Notes: generated by a model not told the origin, from the sequence alone. A DNA stretch of 64,000 nucleotides from Siphonodentalium dalli (GCA_032622095.1 CP136062.1:12801710-12865709); one strand, 5' to 3'. Positions 1 through 10,800 are shown, counted from the stretch's first letter. Numbers and translations: made by a program.

Positions 1-108
1 TCAACATTTTCTTCAACGCAATTTCGTATATCGAGAGTATGTTGGTCGGTTCATCAAATATTTGCTAAGGCCACCAAATATTCCAGGTGGTGAAAAACAA
101 CAGATTAC

Positions 109-209
109 AAAAATTTATATATATTAACTCTGAGCTTTTATATGGGTGTGTTCCTCGACTCGAACCATATATGTTTTACCCCCAAAGCCAAATAAATAGT
201 AAATTAGGA
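109..209. repeat. Fragment of the AGGTACTC MITE family
   Basis: This stretch matches the right half of the full-length copies at 12437-12924 and 34688-35173: it shares the CTCTGAGC, TTCCTCGACTCGAA and CCCCAAAGCCAAATAAATAG blocks in the same order. It ends just before the TTAA of the next element, so it was probably broken by that insertion. Confidence 0.7.
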
Positions 210-212
210 ACG

Positions 213-666
213 TTAACCCTTTACCCATCAGAACGGCCCTGTGCCAATGCATTCTCTTATATATGCGAGTCGACCATAGGTCGCCTCGCATATATAAGAG
301 AATGCATTGGCTTAACACATATTAAAAATGATAAAATTGTCAAAGAATGTAGAAAAATATTATAAAAAATGTTAAAAAATGTAAGAAAACATTATAAAAT
401 TGTTAAAGAATGTAAGAAAAAATGGTAAAAAAGATTTTTTTTAGGCCAATGCATTCTCTTATATATGCGAGGCGACCTATGGTCGACTCGCATATATAAG
501 AAAATGCATTGGCACAGGGCATAACTGTAACCATCACAATGTGGTCAATGAACCGGTTCCAATGGTATCCATATTTGTATGGTGTTATTGAGACAGACCG
601 AAGATATTTTAGGCTGTTGAAGCTTTATTTGGGCATTTTTGGCCGCTTAGTTGGGTAAAGGGTTAA
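213..666. mobile_element. Twin-hairpin TTAA-flanked MITE, copy 1 (piggyBac-like)
   Basis: The element runs from TTAACCCTTTACCC to its inverse GGGTAAAGGGTTAA. TTAA lies on both edges, as in target-site duplications made by piggyBac transposases, whose termini often begin with CC. Inside are two near-perfect hairpins at 243-311 and 445-513. Each has 27-nt arms beginning GCCAATGCATTC around a 15-nt loop. There is no coding capacity. Compared with copy 2 at 27293-27793, the left outer arm is shortened to about 26 bp. Assignment to piggyBac rests on the TTAA edges only. Confidence 0.75.
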
Positions 667-680
667 TTAAGAGATTTATC

Positions 681-752
681 CCACAGAGAGCCTCACACAG
701 ATGGAAGCATGCACTGCAGAGTGTCGTCTGCTCCAGTCTATGTGGGGCTCGA
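681..752. repeat. Single copy of the ~100-bp CCTCACACA repeat
   Basis: The sequence GAGCCTCACACA...GAAGCATGCACT...GTCGTCTGCTCC recurs at about 2610-2700 and 2710-2800 and in the duplicated block downstream. A fragment GGTAAAGGGTTAA from the twin-hairpin MITE follows at about 757-769. Confidence 0.6.
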
Positions 753-1073
753 TAAAGGTAAAGGGTTAATTCAGATTATTATATGATCATTAACTTTCTT
801 CTAAAGGTCCCATACTAAATTATTCGAATATGGAGTTGATAAATCATGATATCTACTGGTTTGTCCTATATATATAGGACAGATGGGTGAATAACAAGAT
901 CACGCGACGTCATGAGTTGGTAATAGGAATTGTAATCCTGTTTATTAAATTTTTGACTTCTGGAATCACTTTGTTGTGCATTTGAGGATACATGTACACA
1001 TCTACACATGGGTCAGTAAGGTATTGCAGACGTAATGGGCTTGTTAACATTTGTAGATCATATTATAAAACAC

Positions 1074-1862
1074 TTATTGCATTGTTTCAAGGTTGACATG
1101 AGGATTTATCAACCCTTGGAAGTTTATTTTCACCTCGGCCTGCAACCTCGGGGAATATTAACTTCCTCGGGTTGATAAATAGAGGATATCAAATGAGTGT
1201 TTCTCTCATATGATATTTTTGAAACGAGTCTAAGAATTTTCATTTTTCTCGAGCCTCTGGCGAGAGAAAACTGAAAATTCGTGATGAGTTTCATAAATAT
1301 CATATGAGAGAAACACGAATTACATATTCTATTTATCATATGACACCTATAAATTGATTATGATGTCCAAAACGCACACAAATCACTAAATAGCTATATG
1401 ACATCGGCAGCAAAAGGTTAACGTGACGTCACTCCATTGCACCGGAAGCCCAATTACACCTGGTGAACTAGCAGAAATAATATGCACGCGAAGATATAGT
1501 GCGCTATTCTGTTCTCAGTTTGTGACATTATATCGTATGTTTATCAGATAAATACGAATTATATATTCTATTTATCGTATAACAATGTCCAAAACTATAT
1601 TTCAAGATTATAATTGCGAGAATTTCGGCATCGCATTGATTGACGCGCACGAATTTGACCTGCATTTAGTTAGAGATGCGGCTCGGCCAAGGCTGCCATT
1701 CAGCCAATCAGAAGACACTTTTTGTCAACAAACCAATCAAATTATCGGAAGGTGATATGAACTAGTAGTTCATATGAAATTGATTTATGACATACTTTCC
1801 AAAGTAAATAATGATTGAGTCATATGATAAATCCTCATGTCAACCACGAAACAATGCAATAA
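1074..1862. mobile_element. Foldback/MITE with 38-bp terminal inverted repeats
   Basis: The left arm at 1074-1111 and right arm at 1825-1862 are inverse copies with about two mismatches, sharing the core GGTTGACATGAGGATTTATC. A second, internal inverted repeat at about 1192-1320 is centred on the CTCGAG...CGAGAG region near 1250. A block containing TATTCTATTTATC and ATGTCCAAAAC occurs twice inside (about 1325 and 1566), so the interior is itself composite. No open frame of note is present. The superfamily is not identifiable from the termini. Confidence 0.7.
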
Positions 1863-1899
1863 ATGTATCATATGTTATTTTATATCTTTCAACCAACAT

Positions 1900-2113
1900 A
1901 CAGTAATGCTCTAAGTAATCGACTCCTTTAACACAGAAGAATTATGGGTAACTTTTCAGGATTTAGTCGGAAATATGGCTTGTTGGCATTCATCGGAAAG
2001 CTCTCCCCGAGAGCTTTCCGATGAATGGCAACAAGCCATATTTCCGACTAAATCCTGAAAAGTTACCGATAATACTGCTGTGTTTAAGGAGTCGATTATT
2101 AGGGCATTACTGT
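1900..2113. mobile_element. Near-perfect 214-bp hairpin element
   Basis: Two arms of about 104 bp are inverse copies around a centre near 2006 (CTCTCCCCGAGAG). The outer ends read ACAGTAATGC and GCATTACTGT. A single, diverged copy of the right arm sits at 2445-2551, so this is a family and not a chance palindrome. No protein is encoded. Confidence 0.75.
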
Positions 2114-2154
2114 ATATCATTGTGCGTATATGAGCCTGAACATTTTCAGAATGA

Positions 2155-2430
2155 TGTCCCCAAAGGGTGAATTTAGTGACGCTACCCTGCGCCCTCCCCT
2201 ATGGAAGACCTGGACCAGATGGTGAAGATTGTGAGGTGAACACATGCCTAAAACCCATCAGGAATCTTGATTATGCATTGTACCTTCTGCCAATTTAGGA
2301 ATACAGAGAAACTAAACAAAAATTTGATAGTAAAAATACTTTCCAGAGAACAAGGTCCCCAGAAGGTGAATTAGTGATACTGTGTGGTGTAACGTCACTA
2401 AATTCACCCTCTGGGGACCTCATTCTGCAA
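2155..2430. mobile_element. Cluster of GGGGAC-type MITE ends
   Basis: The terminal motif AAATTCACCCTCTGGGGAC, or its inverse, occurs near 2156-2176, 2354-2374 and 2400-2420. The stretch 2305-2350 also matches the interior of the compact copy at 18616-18827 on the opposite strand. The ends at 2354-2374 and 2400-2420 face away from each other, so this is a junction between two copies rather than one intact element. GTCACT or AGTGAC flanks several of the ends. Confidence 0.6.
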
Positions 2431-2444
2431 ATGATAGGCACCTT

Positions 2445-2551
2445 ATTTTCAGGATTTAGTTGGAAATATGACTTGTTGCCATTCATCGGAAAGCTGTCAC
2501 CCATAATTCTACTGTGGTTAAGGAGTCGATTATTTAGGGCATTACTGTACT
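2445..2551. repeat. Solo arm of the 214-bp hairpin family
   Basis: It shares CAGGATTTAG, ATTCATCGGAAAGCT, AAGGAGTCGATTAT and GGGCATTACTGTA with the right arm of the hairpin at 1900-2113, with scattered mismatches. The facing arm is missing. Confidence 0.6.
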
Positions 2552-2880
2552 TCTATTTGCATTTTTGTGTCCTTTGTGTCCTCTGTGGGATTGTGCGGGT
2601 TTCATGTTTAACCCATAGGGAGTCTCACACATACGGAAGCATGCACTACAGAGTGTCGTCTGCTCCTGTATATATTGGCTCTCTGTGGGAATATGAGGGT
2701 TTCATGTTTAACCCACAGGGAGCCTCACACATACGGAAGCATGCACTAGTGAGTGTTGTCTGCTCCAGTAAATATGGGGCTCTCTATGGGAATGTGGGGG
2801 TTTCATGGAGATCTGATTATTGCTATATATAATGCCTGTGTATATATATATATACCCGCCTGCCCGCGTCTTTTGGAACC

Positions 2881-3129
2881 ATGTACAACAAACGAGCAAA
2901 ATCAACCCCAAGACACCCGAATCTCGTACTGTTAGAACTCCCTAGAACCAAATGGTCAGGAAAACTACCCCACCACGCCTTCCCCACAACATGGAACAAT
3001 ATGGAAAAAGACTATACTGCTTGCCAAAGCAGGCACACATTGAAGAAGCGCTTACAGATAGCCATGCTGAAAAATTACCCCGAAAATGTACGCTGTAAAA
3101 ACAAAGGATGTCCCGATTGTGCTCAATAA
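2881..3129 (+). pseudogene. 82-codon frame, possible LINE reverse-transcriptase tail
   Basis: The frame runs from an ATG to TAA. Its layout, a basic N-terminus, an LPRTKWSGKLPHHAFP stretch, TWNNM, an S-x-HTLKKRL segment and a cysteine-rich end NKGCPDC, resembles the C-terminal tail of some non-LTR retrotransposon ORF2 proteins, where a W-N pair is followed by a FK-rich segment. This is pattern resemblance only. No reverse-transcriptase core lies upstream, so if real it is a 5'-truncated relic. It is repeated identically at 4033-4281. Confidence 0.3.
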
Positions 3130-3434
3130 ACAACACGGGTAATCATAGTCATACTCGTTGTAGTTGTATAATCCTAATACTATTCAAATAAGTTTCTTCT
3201 CAGCTGCATGTGGACACACGTCGCATTATCGTTCCTAACATGCCCATATATATTGCCACACATCATAAATGTTACCGTACATTATCATGATTTATCTAAC
3301 GGGACTATTACCATACACCGCCAGATATACATAAACAGATATATATATGTAATATTGATAATTTGAATTATCCCAAAACCTCACTCAACTAAGAGACTTT
3401 CCGACGATCCATATAGATTCTCATTCTGTTTACC

Positions 3435-3450
3435 TATATAAAGATGGCGG
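3435..3450 (+). promoter_or_regulatory. TATA-like box with YY1-type motif
   Basis: TATATAAAG at 3435-3443 overlaps AAGATGGCGG at 3441-3450, a match to the known YY1 consensus. Such a pair is seen in compact Pol II promoters, but no recognisable gene follows. The same pair recurs at 4587-4602 in the second copy. Confidence 0.25.
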
Positions 3451-3684
3451 TATCTCTCGTCTGAAACCGTTGTAGCAACAGAAAACAAAATATTTTGTTC
3501 CTAATATATACCCATGGAACTGGAACTGGAACTGAAACTGTTAATAGTTTTTAGATAATTTGAACAGTTCAAAAAATTCCTATGGAAAGATAGTACATCT
3601 TCGATCTGATAAATCGTCTGGATTGGCTCACAACCACGACAATACTCATTTGTGATATGCCCTAAGTACTAGATTCTAAAAAGT

Positions 3685-4836
3685 TTTAGGGCATTACTGT
3701 ACTTCTATTTGCATTTTTGTGTCCTTTGTGTCCTCTGTGGGATTGTGCGGGTTTCATGTTTAACCCATAGGGAGTCTCACACATACGGAAGCATGCACTA
3801 CAGAGTGTCGTCTGCTCCTGTATATATTGGCTCTCTGTGGGAATATGAGGGTTTCATGTTTAACCCACAGGGAGCCTCACACATACGGAAGCATGCACTA
3901 GTGAGTGTTGTCTGCTCCAGTAAATATGGGGCTCTCTATGGGAATGTGGGGGTTTCATGGAGATCTGATTATTGCTATATATAATGCCTGTGTATATATA
4001 TATATACCCGCCTGCCCGCGTCTTTTGGAACCATGTACAACAAACGAGCAAAATCAACCCCAAGACACCCGAATCTCGTACTGTTAGAACTCCCTAGAAC
4101 CAAATGGTCAGGAAAACTACCCCACCACGCCTTCCCCACAACATGGAACAATATGGAAAAAGACTATACTGCTTGCCAAAGCAGGCACACATTGAAGAAG
4201 CGCTTACAGATAGCCATGCTGAAAAATTACCCCGAAAATGTACGCTGTAAAAACAAAGGATGTCCCGATTGTGCTCAATAAACAACACGGGTAATCATAG
4301 TCATACTCGTTGTAGTTGTATAATCCTAATACTATTCAAATAAGTTTCTTCTCAGCTGCATGTGGACACACGTCGCATTATCGTTCCTAACATGCCCATA
4401 TATATTGCCACACATCATAAATGTTACCGTACATTATCATGATTTATCTAACGGGACTATTACCATACACCGCCAGATATACATAAACAGATATATATAT
4501 GTAATATTGATAATTTGAATTATCCCAAAACCTCACTCAACTAAGAGACTTTCCGACGATCCATATAGATTCTCATTCTGTTTACCTATATAAAGATGGC
4601 GGTATCTCTCGTCTGAAACCGTTGTAGCAACAGAAAACAAAATATTTTGTTCCTAATATATACCCATGGAACTGGAACTGGAACTGAAACTGTTAATAGT
4701 TTTTAGATAATTTGAACAGTTCAAAAAATTCCTATGGAAAGATAGTACATCTTCGATCTGATAAATCGTCTGGATTGGCTCACAACCACGACAATACTCA
4801 TTTGTGATATGCCCTAAGTACTAGATTCTAAAAAGT
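3685..4836. repeat. Tandem duplication of 1152 bp, copy 2
   Basis: Second head-to-tail copy of 2533-3684, with every position I compared identical, including the frame at 4033-4281. After TTTA at 4837-4840 the sequence becomes unique. Confidence 0.9.
4033..4281 (+). pseudogene. Duplicate of the 82-codon LINE-tail-like frame
   Basis: Identical in translation to the frame at 2881-3129 because it lies in the second copy of the 1152-bp tandem unit. The same caution applies: the LPRTKW and HTLKKRL segments and the C-terminal NKGCPDC suggest a non-LTR retrotransposon tail, but there is no adjoining catalytic domain. Confidence 0.3.
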
Positions 4837-4919
4837 TTTATATATGACTATAGTCTGTACAAGTGCGTGGATCTAAAATACAAGCATCTATGCTATTACG
4901 TATAGTTATACTTGTTTTA

Positions 4920-4961
4920 GGGGGTAGCAGGAAGACAGCCCGATAGGGCTAAGCTACCCCC
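4920..4961. repeat. GC-rich two-level hairpin
   Basis: An outer 9-bp stem GGGGGTAGC/GCTACCCCC encloses an inner stem AGCCC/GGGCT around a short loop. It sits in AT-rich DNA just after the tandem duplication. It could be the 3' hairpin of a mobile element; no partner end was found. Confidence 0.55.
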
Positions 4962-6540
4962 GACAATACACTGTTATAATTTATTATGTATTACTGCCAC
5001 TGTGTCATTCGTGTGTATTGTAAATAAACTATCCAATCCTATATAGAAATGTTCATATTTTGAGACTTTTTGTTTGTCATTAGAGCTCAAAGAAATAAAA
5101 GCTGTCATCCGATTGCTGGAAAAGTGTTACTTTCGATGTCGCAGCCAATCATTTTTAGCTCAACTTTACGTGTAAAGTTTGAGCTATTGCCATGGTTTGG
5201 TATCCGTTGTCCGCATGTGTGTGTGTGTGGAGAGTGGAGACGTCCGTCAACAATTCCATTACCTTTGGTCGGATCATTATGATATTTGTCATACCTTTGG
5301 TCAGATCATTATGAAATTTGTAATGGCTGTTGTCCGTTGACATTGACATGTAGATGTGAACGAATCATTTTGGGGTCATTCGGCAAAAAATAAACTTTTA
5401 CTGATATTGACATATGACGTTTACAAATTATTCTGAAAGAGGTATTCGTTTTGAATAGATTACAATAGCTGTAAATTTCTTCGCAATTAACGAAGATTAC
5501 GAAAATACAGCTTTGATGTAATTTTGTGTGACACATTTCACACACTTCCAAATGTCGCCCAATCACAATGTTATTGCACAAAGAATATGTCAGTATCTCT
5601 CTAACGGGCACAAACTAAGAACATAAAAACAAATACGTACTGGCGTGACACTTTAAAAGTGACATCAACAACAAAAATCCGTATTTAGCTTGCAGAGCAG
5701 CAGTTCCTGCACGCATATTAGAGTTTTAGGTACAGATCGGGCCATTTGATTACACGGTGTGAATGTGTTGCTACCGTTGAACATGGTATCACTTGTTTAA
5801 GTGATATTGACAAGTTCTGACGGCTTTGGTCTTCATAGTAAGTCTTCTCAATCTTTAGTCAGGTGAGCGACTCAACAGTCATTGACTGTTTTGTTCTTTA
5901 TATTCTGGTGTATAAAATAACATGCTCGGAATGAGAATTTTACACGAAAGACGCTATTTGATTTGATTTTGATTTTTCCATTAATTTATTTCATACTGTT
6001 TTGATGTTAAACAGTTAAAGAGGGATAATTGTTATGTCATATTTACATAACGCGATGCAAAAAGACCAAGCTGTCATTAAAATGTGACAACCAGTATCTT
6101 TCGCAGGAATACCAAATTGAGAAACATGCCTGTAAAATGGACCAAACACTCAGTCAAAACCTCGTATAATAAAACACATATAAATTAATAAAACAAATTA
6201 TTATACTGAATAAATAATAACACAAACAAATTTAAAACAAAAAGCCATACCTCTGCAGTGCCATGTGGTTTTTCTTAGACCAAAAATCAATATCTATTAA
6301 CCTTCTCAGGGTGGGATTTCTTTTGCCGGGCACGTATGCCGGGTGGGTGGGTGATCGATGGGACCAACAAACAGTTTTTTCCACAACTCAAATTTTTTTT
6401 TCCTGCAAGTCTTTTTGACTGTTTTTGCAATGAGCTTGGCTTAAAACTAAAACACCTTAGCATGTCAATATTAACATAAATGAAAAATTTCATGATGATC
6501 AGACAAGCAGTATATAAGCCTGTAGCCCATGCTAATGGAT
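4962..6540. other. No gene recognised
   Basis: AT-rich DNA with a short GT run near 5216-5230. A degenerate duplication of CCTTTGGTCRGATCATTATGA is seen at about 5261-5282 and 5292-5313. Longest open frames are about 100 codons without recognisable motifs. Confidence 0.5.
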
Positions 6541-6550
6541 TGAATTTTGA

Positions 6551-6576
6551 AATCCAAGATGGCCGCTGGCAGCCAT
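6551..6576. repeat. Short dispersed repeat with YY1-like core
   Basis: AATCCAAGATGGCCGC followed by TGGCAGCCAT. Inverse copies occur at 13224-13252 and 13378-13406. The repeat carries an AAGATGGCCG core close to the YY1 consensus, so it may be a dispersed regulatory-type repeat. Confidence 0.45.
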
Positions 6577-7642
6577 GTTTATTTGGCCGAATGATCCCAA
6601 AATGACTCGTTCTTATTTACATGTACATGTTAACACCCATGACAAATAGTATGCACAGAAATTCATATACTACAGAATTCCCCCCGCAAATCTCTGTTTT
6701 AGTGTTAAAAGGGGGGTGGGTGTCCAAAAATGGTTGGGGAAAAAACTGCCGAAAATGGAGAAAAAATTTGGACGCAGGGGTGGGTTGGTCCCAACAAGGT
6801 TCAAAAGGAAAAAATCAGCATACACGCGTGAAAATGTTTTCCGACCCCCCCCCCCCCCCAACATTCTAAGAAATAATCAAATTTCATTTGTTATTTAAAA
6901 ATAAAAAAGTGATATCCTATATATGAAATGTACACATAAATGACCGTCTCATGACAATAATTAAATTGTATATAGGCTGTACACATATACGGTGCTCTTT
7001 ATTTTTCCGGTCATTATTTGCGGCAACATATCTAAAATAATTGCCCCAAAGACATAGCAAAACAATTTGGATGATGGACTGCCAATTATATTTCCGTGAA
7101 AATGCGCTGTGGGCATAAACTTAAGTTTTCTTAACCCACAATTCAAAAATATGTCTGTTATATTGGGCTACCATCAACATATAAACAACGATACCTCCGA
7201 TGGCTAGTTAAAACAATATAACCTTGCCAGGATAGTGTGTGGATTTCAACAATGCTATATGTAAAACTGTTTACTCACCGACACTTAGCTATATCATCAA
7301 ACACATTAATTCAAATGGCGTTTGTTTGGCGGTTTACATGCGATGTGTTAAGCATGATTGTTAATATTATTATCTGGGACCCAAGCGGCCATATACACGC
7401 ATGCAAATACATGGATGTGTATTGTTTGACTACCAGTGGATATATACATATTATCGGGAGCTCCAACTCCCGTGCTACATGCATATATTTATATATCAAA
7501 ATCAATATGTAATCATAGATTAATCCCCAATTTTCTAGTGGAGCGTGCGCATTATGTTATTGATCTGTCCGACCGTCTGTCTATCCATCATTCGGTATTG
7601 GTTTATGTGTGGTGGCTTAAGATACGTATCAACTTTCTAAAC

Positions 7643-8575
7643 TTAAAGGTACTCAATCCGATAAAACTCCTCTCAATTACTATTTCAATGGCTTCGGGGG
7701 TCAAAAATATTTGATTCGAGTCGAGGAAGTCACCATCAAAGCTCAGATTTGTTAGATATCGATTTTAGAAATCTATTATTTTTCATTATCGGGAAAACTA
7801 TCTGGCCCAGAACTCAGTCAAAATTGCGTTAAAATTACCACTTGATTTTAGAGTTATCCATCCTTGTCTTGTGAGGTAATGACACATATATATAGTAGGT
7901 ACAAGTCTTTATTATGTTGTGAATAAGATATGCAGTGTGTACAAATATAATGATCAATAGTCGCCGCGAATTGGTGTCCCCGAATGGGTGATGCCTGGTG
8001 TGAATGATGCCTGGATATGATCTAGGTATGAGATGAGTCTAGTGAAAGCATGATGTGATGGGATGTAGTTGTTTCTTATATACTATTTGGGATGCATATT
8101 AGATGAGGTGTTTGGCAATACACATCGGGATTGGTTCTTCCGTTATGGTCATCTCCCTTGACCATATTTGGGAGCCATCTTCATTGTGTGTATATCTTTG
8201 CTGAGAGTAAGACGTGTGAGGTTTCGAGAACCGAACACGAATATCTGAGTTTGGGGTTTTATATATTGGGACATTCGTATAGTTTGAATCAAGTTGTGAG
8301 ATTATAATGGGTAGTTATCTCACAGTCTGTTTGAATAGATTTGGAGTACACATCCAGAGCAGATCACGGCAGTTATTAGTACTCATCTCGAGTTAATAAC
8401 AAATTTCAAAAATCAATATCTAATAACTCTGAGCTTTGTTTGATGGGTTCCTCGACTCGAATCAAATATTTGTTACCCCTAAAGCCAAAGAAATAGTAAT
8501 ATAGGACCCTCTGATCGGATTGTTGTTGTTGGAATCTGTTGAGATGGGGACCCTCTTTACGGATTGAGTACCTTT
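7643..8575. mobile_element. AGGTACTC MITE, copy with nested insert
   Basis: Begins TTAAAGGTACTCAATCCG and ends with its inverse CGGATTGAGTACCTTTAA. TTAA is present at both edges. The interior matches the copies at 12437 and 34688, but is interrupted at 7869-8325 by a different element. There is no coding capacity. Confidence 0.8.
7869..8325. mobile_element. 457-bp element nested in a MITE
   Basis: This block is absent from the uninterrupted copy at 12437-12924, which defines its edges precisely. It starts TTGTGAGGTAATGAC and ends GTAGTTATCTCACAG, giving imperfect ~15-bp terminal inverted repeats. The dinucleotide TC is duplicated at the insertion point. The transposon superfamily is not clear. 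Confidence 0.7.
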
Positions 8576-9163
8576 AATTTAGTATTTTGGTTTTCTAACA
8601 CAGAGTGCAGGCCGGGACCACGTGTTCGGTGACAGCCGGCCAATTTCCGCTATAGAATATAGGGCCCCCCTTTTTTGTTGGGATTTCCTTCCATGTGCGT
8701 CCCCATGTGAGGGCATTGGTAAGTCCAAACTGGTTTTACTGGGATTACTGATCCGGTGCAGGTTGGGGTCGAGTTTGGAGTCCACCCGAGGGTTTTACAT
8801 GTGTTATCACATCGGGGTATTAATTCTGGGTCAATATATATCACGCCCATATAAAGAGCATTTAATTTATTAGTTTTTACACGGGAATGTGATAAAGATC
8901 GGTTAATCCAAGGATTTAGGAAGTCTAGACGCATATTCTATACCTTTGTTACTCTTATCCTAACATTTTGTAAACTGCCGCAAGGTAGACTGCTCTGGAC
9001 CTCATTGTTGAAGTTTCCACTACCGGGGTTCAAGACGGGGGTGCCTTAAATTTATATGTGGGACCGGGATGCGAGCATCCAACCTGCTCATATATTATGG
9101 GTATCACAAAACTAATCTATAATATCATGTAAACTGAACGTGAAATCGGTATTTGTTTTTTAA

Positions 9164-9240
9164 ACTGGATTCCGGATTCCAGGGTCAATTTGAAGCTGGA
9201 TTCCGGATTCCAGCGTTATTTTAAAACTGGATTCCGGACT
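9164..9240. repeat. Three short GGATTCCGGA repeats
   Basis: CTGGATTCCGGA occurs three times about 30-34 bp apart, followed by a purine-rich tract of GGGGGGAGGGGG type. Confidence 0.6.
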
Positions 9241-9439
9241 CAAGGGGGGAGGGGGAAGGGGCCCTCATTTATGTCGGCTCCTGATCCGACAGCGTACCGC
9301 ACTCACGACAACATACCTGGACATGATGTCGCCGTGAAGGGAAGTCAGTTTTGTATTCGGATATATATTGTGTGATCACGAATGAGACTTTTCAGTCATA
9401 CAACGTGGTAATCTGACCAAGTTTGGATTTTTTTCAGAA

Positions 9440-9516
9440 TACCCGACCGGGAATCGATCCCCGGACCTTTAGCACGAGAGACCAGTACGCTATCCACCCG
9501 GCCACTGACTTCCCAC
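9440..9516 (-). repeat. tRNA-derived SINE head
   Basis: On the minus strand the segment has a box A-like GTGGCCGGGTGGATA at about 9490-9506 and a box B-like GGGATCGATTCCC at 9450-9462 with standard tRNA-like spacing. The flanking arms pair poorly as a full cloverleaf, so this is more likely the Pol III promoter head of a SINE than a working tRNA gene. Confidence 0.6.
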
Positions 9517-10014
9517 TATTAGGCCGTTATGATACGATTAATGGTACTTTATGATGGCATGGTGGTCGAATATGCCCAAGAAGCTATTCTACCCACTCAT
9601 TTATACAGATAACTAGCACAAAATATTATTTTGCGCCATCAAAACCTGCGTCCAAGATGTTTTGCTTGAACCCGAATACCAGTTAATTCCGGGGTATGAA
9701 TCCCGGGTACGGCTTCAAAACACCCTGAATCCCGCGTACCGAAGGGGGGGGGGGGGGGTTGATAACCCCCATGCGTGATGGAGTTGTTATGGTACTTCTA
9801 GTAGATTAGAGCCACATAGTATGAGTTGGTGCAGGTCACAATGTTCCCGGACGCTGTGTTTGTATTGAGAGCTGCTATCTACATTCGCTGGATCGGATTC
9901 CTGATTCTATAATATAGTTACACATACTAATAACTCGTGGCATAGATCCCCAGAGACGTGGCGACAAGGGGGGTTGGGGGGATGTTTCACCACCAACTTT
10001 GGTCAAAATTTTCA

Positions 10015-10505
10015 ACAGTTGGAAATTTCATACCTGGCACAACAATTTGGTCAAAATTGTCATTGGAATTGTCATCAGTTGGAAATTTTTCAACCTAAGT
10101 CGGGGTGTCAGGTTTGAAATTTCCAACTCTAGGAAGGCTTGAGGCTAGTCTAGATGCTAGGATTTTGCGATTTTCTTGTTCAGATTTCAAAATTTTCCCA
10201 CACCGGGCCGAACCACGGTCGGCCAGGTATGTCCTGGTTTCTCCCCGTGGCCAATACCAAACTGCTAATGAGTTTAAGAAAACAATATTTTACTACATTT
10301 GGTCAAAAATTGTGCACTGAAATGGTCATCAGTTGGAAATATTCCAATCTAAGGGGGAGTTTGAGGTTTGATATTTCAAACAATAGGAAACCTTGAGGTC
10401 AGTCTCGATGTTAGGATTTTGCGATTTTCTTGTTTAGTTTTCAAAATGCTCTCACATCGGGCCGGACAACCATGGTTGGCCCGTGTCCTGGTCTCTTGCC
10501 CGCAG
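10015..10505. repeat. Diverged ~245-bp tandem pair
   Basis: Two units share GTCATCAGTTGGAAAT, GGATTTTGCGATTTTCTTGTT and a GGGCCGGACC-type block followed by TCCTGGT. They start near 10065 and 10318. A further diverged relative lies at about 48700-48800. No coding function is visible. Confidence 0.65.
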
Positions 10506-10654
10506 TCGTGTGTATATATCTGTCTGGTGTTAGACCACTAGATGTTAGGATTTATGCAATTTTCAGGTTCAAATATCTTAATATTATCATACCTAGTAGA
10601 TAGAACCATGGTTTATGAATAGGCTATATTAGGCCTGAACACTTAGGTGTAAGA

Positions 10655-10800
10655 GGGGAATGGAATTATGCAAAACCTTTGTTTGGTTCGATTCAAGTGG
10701 GTGGGGGGGGGGGGGGGGGGGGTGCAAATGGAATTATGCAAAACCTTTTCTTTGGTCTGATTCAAGGGGGTGCAGTTGGAATTCCCCAATGTGGACACCC
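10655..10800. repeat. Direct repeat around a long G run
   Basis: GGAATTATGCAAAACCTTT occurs near 10660 and 10730, each followed by a TTTGGT...GATTCAAG block. Between them is a run of about 20 G interrupted by one T, and a C run follows near 10800. Confidence 0.65.

Larger units (their letters stand above)
2533..3684. repeat. Tandem duplication of 1152 bp, copy 1
   Basis: Copy 1 of two head-to-tail units. I compared many segments of the two copies and saw no difference. The junction carries a 4-bp TTTA identity at 2533, 3685 and 4837. The unit holds two ~100-bp CCTCACACA repeats (about 2605-2700 and 2702-2800), a short reading frame at 2881-3129, and a TATA-like site at 3435. Perfect identity means either a very recent event or an assembly duplication. 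Confidence 0.9.

Noticed and set aside
243-311. CRISPR-like repeat-spacer pattern suspected from recurring 27-nt arms
   Set aside because: The arms are inverted pairs within MITE copies far apart; there is no regular direct repeat with unique spacers, and the genome is eukaryotic.
9440-9516. Functional tRNA gene suspected
   Set aside because: Box A and B are present, but acceptor and D arms do not pair well; a SINE head explains the sequence better.
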